From positions 1 through 14,092 of the forward strand of contig JAHDEF010000027.1 of assembly GCA_020628975.1 (NCBI GenBank): DNA of 14,092 nt, read 5' to 3'. The notes below the pieces were generated by a model. It was not told the DNA's origin, searched no databases, and saw nothing but the letters and a program-made list of their open reading frames with translations. Of the stretch, positions 6,150 to 14,046 are shown piece after piece. Source of the stretch: Aquimarina sp. (lineage in GTDB: Bacteria; Bacteroidota; Bacteroidia; Flavobacteriales; Flavobacteriaceae). The translations under genes were made by a program, and so were the position numbers. How positions within the stretch are numbered: the stretch's first letter is position 1; each line of letters opens with the position of its first letter.

Positions 6150-6848
6150 TTAATTAGGTATATGTGACTCGTTATAGCCATTGCGATCGAGTTTTGAATC
6201 TTCTGAAACGTTGAAATTATCAGTTTTAGCAAAAATATTTTCCAGATAGATTTCAGAATGGCTAGAAGCATCAATATTTAATTCATTAGTATGTGTCGAT
6301 GGACCATGATAAAAAGTAACTTGACTGTTTTTCGAGGCAATATCTAATTGCCCTACTTCAATACCGTGTAAACAAAACCAACTGTTTTTATCTATATCAA
6401 CGTTCAGCTTTGGTAATTTATTAGCTAAAATATAGCTACGACTTTTAGTAGTTTTAATTGAAGAAATTGTATCGTAATGCACTACAATATTTCTAAAGCT
6501 ACTGGTACCATTTCCCCACAAAGCCGAAAAGTCGTTTTTTTGGAGTGAATTACTGTAGGAGATATACAGCGTGTCATTTTTAACGTGACTTTCAATTTTA
6601 TCAGTCATGTAGTTTCCATATCGGATAGATCTAGGCCCCATTCCTTGTACCAATTTTGTGATTCCCACATTATTTCCGTTAATAACAACATGGCTAAATG
6701 GATCTAGATTTTGCTTAATATTATAAGCGCCGAACCGATCGGTAGTATCAATTTTTTCGACTTCATTTTTTAATGCTATTTTTTCGTAAGTGATTACCCC
6801 TACTAAAAAGCTAATTAATAGTATAGTCAGTATTTTATAAATTTTCAT
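6150..6848 (-). CDS. Membrane-anchored GIN/DUF2807-like protein
   Basis: This 232-residue protein has a single N-terminal hydrophobic segment (residues 5-20, ILTILLISFLVGVITY) with no clear cleavage site or lipobox, so it is probably anchored in the inner membrane with its body in the periplasm. The rest is beta-rich. FSHVVINGNNVGITKLVQG near residue 51, and VKNDTLYISYSN, look like the opening of a GIN (DUF2807) domain. Later segments (KLPKLNVDIDKNSWFCLHGI, VGQLDIASKNSQVTFYHG, NELNIDASSHSEIYLENI) repeat the strand-turn spacing of that beta-solenoid-like fold. No catalytic residues are evident. It is the last gene of the operon and overlaps the GntR gene by 14 bases, so it is probably translationally coupled. 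It may sense or bind an envelope ligand for the transporter, but that is speculation. Confidence 0.7.
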   Translation of the reverse strand: MKIYKILTILLISFLVGVITYEKIALKNEVEKIDTTDRFGAYNIKQNLDPFSHVVINGNNVGITKLVQGMGPRSIRYGNYMTDKIESHVKNDTLYISYSNSLQKNDFSALWGNGTSSFRNIVVHYDTISSIKTTKSRSYILANKLPKLNVDIDKNSWFCLHGIEVGQLDIASKNSQVTFYHGPSTHTNELNIDASSHSEIYLENIFAKTDNFNVSEDSKLDRNGYNESHIPN

Positions 6849-7221
6849 CGGTATTTTCTTTTATAAATTCTTGATATAATTGCATCAATTCTTCTTGTTT
6901 AATGTTTAGCAATTGCATAGTTTTAAAAAACTCGGGTAAGGTTTCTTTTAAAAATTCTTGTTTTTTTGAATTCATTACCTGCTTTGCTGCCCCTTCTGCT
7001 ACAAAATATCCTCGACCACGTTTGGTGTAAATGATTTCTTGTTGTTGCATCCATTCGTAGGCGCGTTGCACCGTATTTGGGTTTACTTCCATAGTAATTG
7101 CCGTTTCACGAATACTTGTTATTTTTTCTTCCTCAGCCAATTCTCCCTTCAAAATGCGATCGCAAAGTGCTTCTGCAATTTGTTCGTAAATGGCTTGCTG
7201 TTTTTTAAATGCACCACTCAT
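6835..7221 (-). CDS. GntR-family transcriptional regulator, YtrA type
   Basis: This is a 128-residue repressor-type protein. Residues 8-75 form a GntR winged helix: IYEQIAEALCDRILKGEL, SIRETAITMEVNPNTVQRAY (helix-turn-helix, with VNPNTVQRAY the recognition helix), and RGRGYFVAEG (wing). Only about 50 helical residues follow, ending in KQEELMQLYQEFIKE. This short tail is typical of the YtrA subfamily, which lacks the large effector domain of other GntR proteins and usually represses its own ABC-transporter operon. The gene lies inside such an operon. Its ATG overlaps the permease TGA by four bases (ATGA), and its 3' end overlaps the next gene by 14 bases. A 26-base inverted repeat at the operon promoter is the probable operator. 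The inducing signal is unknown. Confidence 0.9.
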   Translation of the reverse strand: MSGAFKKQQAIYEQIAEALCDRILKGELAEEEKITSIRETAITMEVNPNTVQRAYEWMQQQEIIYTKRGRGYFVAEGAAKQVMNSKKQEFLKETLPEFFKTMQLLNIKQEELMQLYQEFIKENTDENL

Positions 7222-8048
7222 ACCTCATATTCTTTTAATTTAAAATAATGAATTGCCCACAGCATTAGTAAGGTCGGCAAGCCGATATATAAAAACATAT
7301 CATCTAAAGTCCATACATGTTCGATACTAAAGTTTTCATATTTTTCAAAGGGGTTGGGTAAAGTAACACCCTGAAATGGAATTCTTGTCCAAGTGTCTCC
7401 CGTAACAGGGTTACTTTTAAAGAAAAACCAATCTAACACCCAGTTTAAAGGGAATAACACGAAGGCAATCAACATACCAATACTTCTCCAGTTCCATTTT
7501 TTAGAATCGTTTTTTAAATAATCTGTACAGATAGTAGAAATGCTTATTAAAGTAAACAATGTCATTATTTTTAGAAAAGGGAGATTTTTAAATACTCCTC
7601 GAATTTCCAAAGCGGTTGCTTCTTCCGAAAATAAATTATTGAATACAAATTGTTGTGTACCATACATAAGCAGTAAACTAGTTACTGTAAAACCAACGCT
7701 AATAATTAAAATATCAAACAACCATTTTTCTGCTGTTGTAGCTGGTATTTGCAAGTAACTAATGGTAACATTTGTGTTGTGAAATCTTCTTTTAAAAATA
7801 TATTGAAGCAGTATAAACAAACCGAAAAAGGACATTACAAAAATGAAAAAATCCATTAACAAAAAGAAAATATTAGTTTGTCCTTGATTCATATTGGCTC
7901 CTATACTTTCATTAGCTACCGCCCAAATGAAACTACTCATAAGTAACAAGACTATCGTATAAATAACAAAATATACAGCTATAGATTTCCAGTTTTGTTG
8001 AAAGAATAACCTTGTTAAACTTCCAAAACGTTTTAAACTAAAATGCAT
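7218..8048 (-). CDS. ABC transporter membrane subunit
   Basis: This is a 276-residue integral membrane protein with six predicted transmembrane helices, near residues 22-45, 60-85, 110-130, 153-173, 185-206 and 250-270. The N-terminal stretch (RFGSLTRLFFQQNWKSI) looks like an amphipathic cytoplasmic helix. After helix 2 comes YLQIPATTAEKWLFDILI, a pattern like the L-P-A-x-x-x-E-K-x-L motif common in Bacteroidota ABC permeases of this type. Starting nine bases after the ATPase gene, it is its obvious partner, probably working as a homodimer with two ATPase subunits in an export-type or antibiotic-sensing ABC complex. The substrate cannot be told from the sequence. The last four bases overlap the GntR gene. 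Confidence 0.85.
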   Translation of the reverse strand: MHFSLKRFGSLTRLFFQQNWKSIAVYFVIYTIVLLLMSSFIWAVANESIGANMNQGQTNIFFLLMDFFIFVMSFFGLFILLQYIFKRRFHNTNVTISYLQIPATTAEKWLFDILIISVGFTVTSLLLMYGTQQFVFNNLFSEEATALEIRGVFKNLPFLKIMTLFTLISISTICTDYLKNDSKKWNWRSIGMLIAFVLFPLNWVLDWFFFKSNPVTGDTWTRIPFQGVTLPNPFEKYENFSIEHVWTLDDMFLYIGLPTLLMLWAIHYFKLKEYEV

Positions 8049-8057
8049 AATTATAGA

Positions 8058-8900
8058 TTAGTTGGTTAAGTGTTTTTTTATGATTTCAGGTTTTTCAATA
8101 CAGGTTTGAATAAAAAACTCGATGGGTAAATCGCTAAAATCGTTAGTGGTGTTAAGTGTTAAAGCCTCAATACCTCGAATGCCTGATTTATAGTTCAGTA
8201 AACTATCTTTTGGTAAAGCATCTTTGTTTTCGTAGGTAGTCAGTTTTACCTTTTGCGATAGCTTATAAATGCTTTCATCAACCAGTATTTTTTTATCGTG
8301 CACTAATAGTACATGATCGATAATTTGATCTAAATCTCTCGCTTGATGGGTAGAAATGATCACTATTTTATCGTTGGTCATTTGCTGAAGCATCAATTTT
8401 CTAAACTGATCTTTTGACGGAATATCTAATCCGTTAGTAGGCTCATCTAATAATAGTATTTTGGTATTACAAGCCATAGCAAAAGCCAAATGGAATTTCT
8501 TTTGTTGCCCAAAAGACATATTATTTAAACTTTCAGAAGCATCAATTTTTAAAATTTTTAGATATTCATTCAATTTACTTTCTGAAAAATTGGGGTAGAA
8601 TACCGAATAGATATTGATGTAAGTAGCAATTTTCATTTTGGGTAATTCTACCGCATCGGGCACAAAGAAAATTTGTTGAAAAAAGCCAAGCTTTCTATCC
8701 TTTGGCTGAAAACCATTGAGTTTAATAGTACCCTCTTTGGGGAAATTCATTCCAGACAAGGTGTGTAACAACGTGGTTTTTCCACTTCCATTAACCCCAA
8801 AAAGTCCGTAGATTTTTCCCTGTGCTAATTCTGTACTTAAGTTAGATAGTATAGGTTTTTTCTTTTTGTAGTAAAAACTAAGGTTATCAATATGTATCAT
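8058..8900 (-). CDS. ABC transporter ATP-binding protein
   Basis: This 280-residue nucleotide-binding subunit carries all ABC motifs: Walker A GVNGSGKT (35-42), Q-loop near Gln75-Gln76, a signature in the variant form SFGQQ (129-133, where LSGGQ is usual), Walker B ILLLDEP (148-154), D-loop GLD (157-159) and switch His185 (STHQ). Residues after about 205 form a non-conserved C-terminal extension of some 75 residues. It acts at the inner face of the cytoplasmic membrane with the product of the next gene. It is the first gene of a four-gene operon controlled by a YtrA-type repressor, an arrangement typical of small export or antibiotic-sensing ABC systems. The ATG at 8900 lies about 25 bases from the predicted transcription start, directly beside the operator. 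Confidence 0.93.
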   Translation of the reverse strand: MIHIDNLSFYYKKKKPILSNLSTELAQGKIYGLFGVNGSGKTTLLHTLSGMNFPKEGTIKLNGFQPKDRKLGFFQQIFFVPDAVELPKMKIATYINIYSVFYPNFSESKLNEYLKILKIDASESLNNMSFGQQKKFHLAFAMACNTKILLLDEPTNGLDIPSKDQFRKLMLQQMTNDKIVIISTHQARDLDQIIDHVLLVHDKKILVDESIYKLSQKVKLTTYENKDALPKDSLLNYKSGIRGIEALTLNTTNDFSDLPIEFFIQTCIEKPEIIKKHLTN

Positions 8901-8904
8901 AATT

Positions 8905-8930
8905 TAGTGTATTAGTTATCTAGTACACTA
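8905..8930. promoter_or_regulatory. Probable YtrA-type operator
   Basis: TAGTGTATTA (8905-8914) and TAGTACACTA (8921-8930) are inverted copies matching at 9 of 10 positions, separated by GTTATC. The site touches the -7 box and covers the predicted transcription start, so binding would block initiation. The operon encodes a YtrA-like GntR repressor, the natural candidate to bind here. The symmetry is seen directly; the binding is inferred. Confidence 0.7.
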
Positions 8931-8962
8931 CAAATATAAATACATTTTTAACTTAAAAACAA
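8931..8962 (-). promoter_or_regulatory. Promoter of the ABC-YtrA operon
   Basis: On the minus strand TTG (8960-8962) is followed 21 bases later by TATATTTG (8931-8938), an exact TAnnTTTG -7 box. This is the best full promoter match in the window and lies 30 bases before the ATPase start codon. Confidence 0.7.
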
Positions 8963-9137
8963 TAGGTTAGCGAAATTTTTATGTAAAAGGTTAGCATTAC
9001 TGAAATTGATTATTGAGTGAAGTGTAGTATTTACTTAGGTTAAAGCCATATTTATGATAGATTTTTTGTGTGTAAAATAATTTGACATAGTGACTTATAG
9101 ATAAATGTTTTACTATAAAAATGTCTTCTTTTGATTT
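8963..9137. other. Spacer without a supported gene
   Basis: This AT-rich stretch lies between the ABC promoter and the second palindromic repeat. The only long frame across it (minus strand, 8997-9281) reads through the repeat and has no family features, so I do not call it a gene. Confidence 0.5.
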
Positions 9138-9220
9138 CCAGACTTCGACTTCGCTCAGCCTTCGTTTGCGTTTTACTTCGAAAATTTGGTACACGAACCC
9201 TGAGAGGAGCCGAAGGGTGG
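9138..9220. repeat. Palindromic dispersed repeat, full copy 2
   Basis: The left arm (9138-9164, core CTTCGACTTCGCTCAG) and right arm (9194-9220, core CTGAGAGGAGCCGAAG) have the same 27-base lengths, the same 29-base loop length and the same internal-loop positions as the copy at 5803-5885. The loop sequence is diverged, but its inner hairpin is kept in changed form (TTTT-ACTTCG-AAAA). The right arm has three mismatches with the left core. No MITE-type terminal repeats were found around this copy. Confidence 0.8.
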
Positions 9221-9290
9221 TTTTCGAATAAGTGAGTTTAAATCCGAAGGGTGGTTTTCGAATAAGTGAGTTCAAATCCAAAGGGTGATT
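9210..9290 (+). repeat. 34-bp tandem repeat, about 2.4 units
   Basis: The unit begins CCGAAGGGTGGTTTTCGAAT, continues AAGTGAGTTTAAAT, and is present at 9210-9243. It recurs at 9244-9277 with one T-to-C change, and a partial third copy (CCAAAGGGTGATT) is at 9278-9290. The first unit starts within the right arm of the palindromic repeat, so the duplication probably arose by slippage at that structure. Confidence 0.85.
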
Positions 9291-9395
9291 ATATCAGGTG
9301 GCAACATATACAATTAAAATTAAAGCCTAAAAATTACCACCGCTTTAACAAACGATAGCTATAGATCCGTGTATTTTAGAGACTAAAATAATTTC

Positions 9396-11864
9396 TTGCC
9401 AAAAGTAACAACACATACTAAAATTCCTATTTGGGTTAAAGATTGGTTTCAACAAAAAGACTGGAAAATTTTTCCGTTTCAAAAGCAAGTTTGGCAATCT
9501 TTTTTAGGAGGAAAACACGGTTTGTTGAATGCTCCTACGGGGAGTGGGAAAACCTTAGCATTATGGATTCCGACCGTGATTCAATACACACAAACTTACC
9601 CTAATTATAGAACAAGAACTCACAAAGGTTTACTAGCTATTTGGATAACTCCTTTGCGAGCCTTAGCTCAAGAAATTAAACAGGCTACCGAACGTTTTGT
9701 AGCAGAAAATGAAATTCCATTATCGGTAGGTATTCGAACAGGTGATACTTCAACCAAAGAACGGGCTGCCCAAAAACGTAAAATGCCCAATTTGCTAATT
9801 ACTACGCCAGAAAGTTTACAGTTGCTATTAGCTTCAAAAGCTTATGACAAAACATTTCAAGGGACGACTTCTATTATTATTGACGAGTGGCATGAATTAT
9901 TAGGAACAAAACGTGGGGTACAAATGGAATTGGCCCTATCTCGCTTAAAAACTATTGCTCCCAAGATGCGAATTTGGGGTATTTCTGCTACCATTGGTAA
10001 TTTAGAACAAGCACGAGAAGTTTTGCTAGGTTTCAACAGTGCTGCTTTAACAAGCTCCGTTTTGGTGAAAGCCAATATTCAAAAGAAATTAGAAGTACTT
10101 TCTATTGTTCCTGATGAAATGGAAACTTTTCCTTGGCGAGGGCATTTAGGATTACATTTATTAGATGCCGTTATTCCTATTCTAAAAAACAGCAAAACGA
10201 CCTTGCTTTTTACCAATACCCGATCGCAATGTGAAATATGGTTTCAAAAAATATTAGAAAAGTATCCTGAATTTGCTGGTGAACTAGCGATGCATCATGG
10301 AAGTATCAATAAGGAAACACGATTATGGGTAGAACAAGCCATTCGAAATAAAAGTTTGAAAGCGGTGGTGTGTACTAGTAGTTTAGATTTGGGCGTTGAT
10401 TTTGCTCCTGTAGAAACAATTATACAAATAGGAAGCCCTAAGGGAGTAGCTCGATTTTTACAGCGAGCGGGTAGAAGCGGTCATCAACCTGGGAAAACAA
10501 GTCGTATATACTTTTTACCCACTCATGCGCTAGAATTAATCGAGGCATCGGCACTTAAAAAAGCGGTTAAAGTAAATGAAGTTGAGGATCGAATACCTTA
10601 TTTAAATAGCTTCGATACCTTAATTCAATATTTAATAACCTTAGCGGTTTCCGATGGTTTTTTTCCTGAAGAAATTTATCCTGAAATTCGATCTACTTTC
10701 TGCTTTCAAGCAATAAGTCTTCAGCAATGGCAATGGGTGTTAGGTTTTATTACTTACGGAGGAGAAAGTTTACAAACTTATGATGAATATAAAAAGGTTA
10801 AAATTGAAGAAGATGGAAGGTACAAAGTCCATCATCGAGGAATTGCAATGCGTCACCGTTTACAAATAGGTACCATAGTTAGCGATGCTGTGCTATCCGT
10901 AAAATATATAAAAGGGGGATTTATTGGAAGCATAGAAGAATGGTTTGTTTCTAAATTGAATCCTGGCGATGTATTCACTTTTGCAGGTAGAAATTTGGAA
11001 TTTGTCCGTATTAAAGGAATGCAAGTGCAAGTTCGAAAGTCAAAACAACGAACGGCTAAAATTCCCAGTTGGATGGGAGGGAGAATTAGTCTTTCTTCAG
11101 AAATGAGTGATTTGCTAAGAGAAGAATTGTATTTAGCAAATACCGAAAATCAATCATTGGACTTATTGGCTTTGTCACCCATATTTGAGCAGCAGCGGAA
11201 AGAATCTATAGTACCGACTCACACTCAGTTTTTAATAGAAACCTTTAAAACCCGTGATGGATTTCATACTATTTTTTATCCATTTGAGGGAAGGTTTGTA
11301 CACGAAGCTTTAGGTAGCTTATTGGCGTACCGTATCAGTTTATTAAGTCCAATTACTTTTTCTATAGCATTTAACGATTATGGGTTCGAGTTGCTATCAG
11401 ATCAATATTTAGATGTTCAAGAAGTTTTAGATAACAATCTATTCAGTCTTGATTATGTTACAGAAGATTTACAAAAAGGAATTAATGCGACTGAAATGGC
11501 AAAACGAAAATTTCGTGATATTGCTGTAATCGCAGGTTTGGTTTTTACGGGATATCCTAATAAATTAATAAAGCAAAAACACTTGCAGTCAAGTTCGCAA
11601 TTATTATTTCAGGTATTCAAAGATATGGAACCCGATAATTTATTATACCAACAAGCGATCACCGAAACTTTCGAACATCAACTACAAACAGGAAGATTAA
11701 TTCAAGCTTTAGAACGCATCGATAACCAAGAATTTGTATGGAAAGCTTGTGAAAAGCCCACGCCGTTTTCATTTCCGATTATAACCGACCGACTTCGAGA
11801 GAAAATGTCTTCAGAAAAATTAGCCGATCGTATTCAGCGTATGTTGAAACAAATGAGAAAATAA
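9396..11864 (+). CDS. Ligase-associated DNA damage response DEXH-box helicase (Lhr-like)
   Basis: This is an 822-residue superfamily 2 helicase of the Lhr-like, ligase-associated type, expected to unwind nucleic acid with ATP in DNA repair. Motifs in order: Walker A APTGSGKT (46-53), Ia TPLRAL (85-90), TTPESL (136-141), DEWH (163-166), SAT (197-199), IV LLFTNTRSQCE (270-280), V CTSSLDLGVDF (326-336), VI QRAGRSGH (356-363). A winged-helix and Lhr-core extension fills the C-terminal half, including KGGFIGSIEEWFVSKLNPGD. The full length fits the family. The start is TTG at 9396: an in-frame TAA at 9384 excludes an upstream ATG, and the N-terminal sequence up to WFQQKDWKIFPFQ is where homologues begin. 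The usual partners (phosphoesterase, exonuclease-like protein, ATP-dependent ligase) are absent from this window, so if present they are encoded elsewhere. It converges on the beta-helix lipoprotein gene. Confidence 0.92.
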   Translation: MPKVTTHTKIPIWVKDWFQQKDWKIFPFQKQVWQSFLGGKHGLLNAPTGSGKTLALWIPTVIQYTQTYPNYRTRTHKGLLAIWITPLRALAQEIKQATERFVAENEIPLSVGIRTGDTSTKERAAQKRKMPNLLITTPESLQLLLASKAYDKTFQGTTSIIIDEWHELLGTKRGVQMELALSRLKTIAPKMRIWGISATIGNLEQAREVLLGFNSAALTSSVLVKANIQKKLEVLSIVPDEMETFPWRGHLGLHLLDAVIPILKNSKTTLLFTNTRSQCEIWFQKILEKYPEFAGELAMHHGSINKETRLWVEQAIRNKSLKAVVCTSSLDLGVDFAPVETIIQIGSPKGVARFLQRAGRSGHQPGKTSRIYFLPTHALELIEASALKKAVKVNEVEDRIPYLNSFDTLIQYLITLAVSDGFFPEEIYPEIRSTFCFQAISLQQWQWVLGFITYGGESLQTYDEYKKVKIEEDGRYKVHHRGIAMRHRLQIGTIVSDAVLSVKYIKGGFIGSIEEWFVSKLNPGDVFTFAGRNLEFVRIKGMQVQVRKSKQRTAKIPSWMGGRISLSSEMSDLLREELYLANTENQSLDLLALSPIFEQQRKESIVPTHTQFLIETFKTRDGFHTIFYPFEGRFVHEALGSLLAYRISLLSPITFSIAFNDYGFELLSDQYLDVQEVLDNNLFSLDYVTEDLQKGINATEMAKRKFRDIAVIAGLVFTGYPNKLIKQKHLQSSSQLLFQVFKDMEPDNLLYQQAITETFEHQLQTGRLIQALERIDNQEFVWKACEKPTPFSFPIITDRLREKMSSEKLADRIQRMLKQMRK

Positions 11865-11918
11865 AAAAATTACTAATTACCGTATTTCAAAAGGGATAAA
11901 TTTTGGGAAGTAGTCGTT

Positions 11919-13925
11919 TTAGCTTTTATCGCAAGTAGTATTAGTTTCTAAAATATTAATTCCAGGATCATTATACTTTACACATTCGAATCTAGGATCG
12001 GTGATACGTATACTATTATCAGTAATTGATATATTTTGACAGCCAGCATCGATTCTAAAACCATTTGCAGTCGAAGTATTAATTATATTACCTACAAATT
12101 TAGCCTCGCTTGCATTGACTAAGCGTATTCCGCCCTCGGTAATTTGGTTGTTTATAAAATCAAATCCATGAGAGTTGCTAAAAGTAGAAGTGCCAACAGT
12201 GTTAATATTATTATGATTAAAGATCAATTTGAAATCAGATGTGGTACTTTCTGCGTTTATATTTACAAATTTTAAAGGGGTACGAAGTACTTGGATACGA
12301 TTTCCCATTTCAGTAGCATCTCCTCCAATAGTTACGTCATCCATATAAACTACGTTAGGGTGGCTTACAATACCGTCGCTACCATCGCGGTCACTTTTAA
12401 TGGTGTTGCTATAAAATTGAGAATTACGTATTGATTCAATAGAAATACCAGTTTTGGTATTATTTATAATGTTGCTATAAACTTCTAAATCCTTATTAGA
12501 TGCTACTATTCCTATAGAAAAATCATTAATAGTATTTCCGTAAACTTTATTATCAAAATTGCGATCAAATAAATCACTCCGTCCAGCAACAATAGCAATA
12601 CCATTTGTTTTATCGATATCCTTAGTTGCATTTAGTGTATTGTTACGAATGATACTTCCGATAGAAGTAGAATAAGAAATAGAGCGCTCGAATGTGTTTT
12701 CTTCAATAGTCACACGGTCGCCTGTATGTACAGTTACGGCACCTACACGGCTTCCTGTTTCGGTATTATTTCGTATCGTTATATCTTCAGCTATTTCTGA
12801 AATACCACGTGGATTACCGTGGCGCACGGCTTCAACATCGATAGCAAATCCAGGGGCAACACCACGCGATGCATTTGTATGAATACTAGCATCAATAAAT
12901 GCATTATTTTCGACAACGATGTTTCTACCATCGGTTATCGAAATATGGTTTCTTCGGTTTCTAATAAATGTATTGTTAGTTATAGTTACATTATCGCAAA
13001 ACGTATAAAAAGGATCAAAGGAATGGCCTACAGCATGTACATCAACGCCATCACCAGTTGCATCCATAAAAGTCATGTTTTTAACGGTAGAATTTTTCGT
13101 GCCAGTAATTCTTAATAAATGTCCCCATTCGTGTGTGCTGCTTATTGTTAAATAATCGTGCGTATCTCGATCACCGTGTAACACGCCACCGTCAATAGTA
13201 ATGTTTTCTCCTTGAAATGTAGCCAGTAAAGTTGGTCGAATAGCAGCATTAGGCTGCATTCTTAAATGCGTGTTGGATGTCATTTTTAAGGTGAAATTTG
13301 AAGGAATAGTTATAGCAGCTATGGAAGGGCGTAAAGTTTCTGGCTCATCTACATTGAAATAGGCATCCATTTTATCGATAACAAATTGTAAAGCACCTAA
13401 AGCTTGCATACGATGCATTGTTTCTTCTAAAATATCACGATTGGCACGGGCTGTTTGGTCAGAAACCATACCTTCAGTAATATTCCAACGATTAGGGTGG
13501 AATATAAAGCTGTTTTCGGTTAGACTAACTTCACCTGAAATATGTAGTTCGTGATGTAATAAATCACCATCAATTTTGTTATTCCCCTCAAATTGTAAGG
13601 TACCATCAAGTAACATACCGCCTTCATATTTTAAGATAACTCCTTTAGGAATACTTATAATTTGTTGGGTGAGGTTAATATTACAATCAATAATTAGGAT
13701 TTCATTTTCTTGTAAAGCATCCCAATCGATTTCGCAGTTTTTAGGCGGAGTTGATGCTACAGGGGGCTCTATAGGGTTTTCGGCCTCCTCACTAGGGTTT
13801 TGCGAAATATCATCATTTACAATAATATCAGTTTCATTTTTCGAGCATGAAATTGAAAAAAGCAGCGTAGCAAGTATACAGAAGCTTACTAGTACTAATT
13901 TATGAGGAAGATAAAGATGCTTCAT
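11919..13925 (-). CDS. Right-handed parallel beta-helix lipoprotein
   Basis: This 668-residue envelope protein has a lipoprotein signal with the lipobox SISC and Cys27. After the cysteine comes SKNETDIIVNDD and a Pro/Glu-rich linker to about residue 60; such acidic starts can act as surface-export signals in Bacteroidota, so it may face outward. Residues 65-150 begin a beta-rich region. From about 210 to 640 a right-handed beta-helix is evident: ENITIDGGVLHGDRDTHD, STVKNMTF, ATGDGVDVHAVG, then repeated Asn-ladder turns (ITNNTF, VENNAF, IRNNTE, IEENTF, IRNNTL, VYGNTI, VYSNII, FYSNTI, FINNQI, FVGNII, ITDNSI). The fold is that of pectate lyases, polygalacturonases and related polysaccharide enzymes. 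I cannot assign a family or active site, so a binding role is also possible. No sus-type transporter or other polysaccharide genes are adjacent. Confidence 0.85.
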   Translation of the reverse strand: MKHLYLPHKLVLVSFCILATLLFSISCSKNETDIIVNDDISQNPSEEAENPIEPPVASTPPKNCEIDWDALQENEILIIDCNINLTQQIISIPKGVILKYEGGMLLDGTLQFEGNNKIDGDLLHHELHISGEVSLTENSFIFHPNRWNITEGMVSDQTARANRDILEETMHRMQALGALQFVIDKMDAYFNVDEPETLRPSIAAITIPSNFTLKMTSNTHLRMQPNAAIRPTLLATFQGENITIDGGVLHGDRDTHDYLTISSTHEWGHLLRITGTKNSTVKNMTFMDATGDGVDVHAVGHSFDPFYTFCDNVTITNNTFIRNRRNHISITDGRNIVVENNAFIDASIHTNASRGVAPGFAIDVEAVRHGNPRGISEIAEDITIRNNTETGSRVGAVTVHTGDRVTIEENTFERSISYSTSIGSIIRNNTLNATKDIDKTNGIAIVAGRSDLFDRNFDNKVYGNTINDFSIGIVASNKDLEVYSNIINNTKTGISIESIRNSQFYSNTIKSDRDGSDGIVSHPNVVYMDDVTIGGDATEMGNRIQVLRTPLKFVNINAESTTSDFKLIFNHNNINTVGTSTFSNSHGFDFINNQITEGGIRLVNASEAKFVGNIINTSTANGFRIDAGCQNISITDNSIRITDPRFECVKYNDPGINILETNTTCDKS

Positions 13926-14034
13926 GGTTGGAGTTATGATTTATAGTATAACGTTTATTTTGTAAATAATGTATACGGTTAAATATTTAATAAGCATTTT
14001 AGAGTTTTTTGATTTTTCAGAACAAAGAAAGTGA

Positions 14035-14046
14035 GTCTAGCTAGAC
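14035..14046. repeat. 12-bp perfect palindrome upstream of the beta-helix gene
   Basis: GTCTAGCTAGAC is perfectly self-complementary and lies about 110 bases upstream of the beta-helix start codon. It could be a regulator site or the start of a feature beyond the window edge. No -7 box was found in the 167-base upstream region. Confidence 0.3.

Noticed and set aside
8997..9281. 94-codon minus-strand open frame
   Set aside because: Roughly half of it is the translation of the palindromic repeat and its tandem duplication; it has no domain, signal or composition suggesting a real protein, and no promoter.
9210..9290. Tandem repeats considered as a CRISPR remnant
   Set aside because: The units are directly contiguous with no spacers between them, and no cas genes are present.
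12694..13115. Plus-strand open frames inside the beta-helix gene
   Set aside because: They are antisense shadows of a clearly coding minus-strand gene with a full signal peptide and repeated fold motifs.
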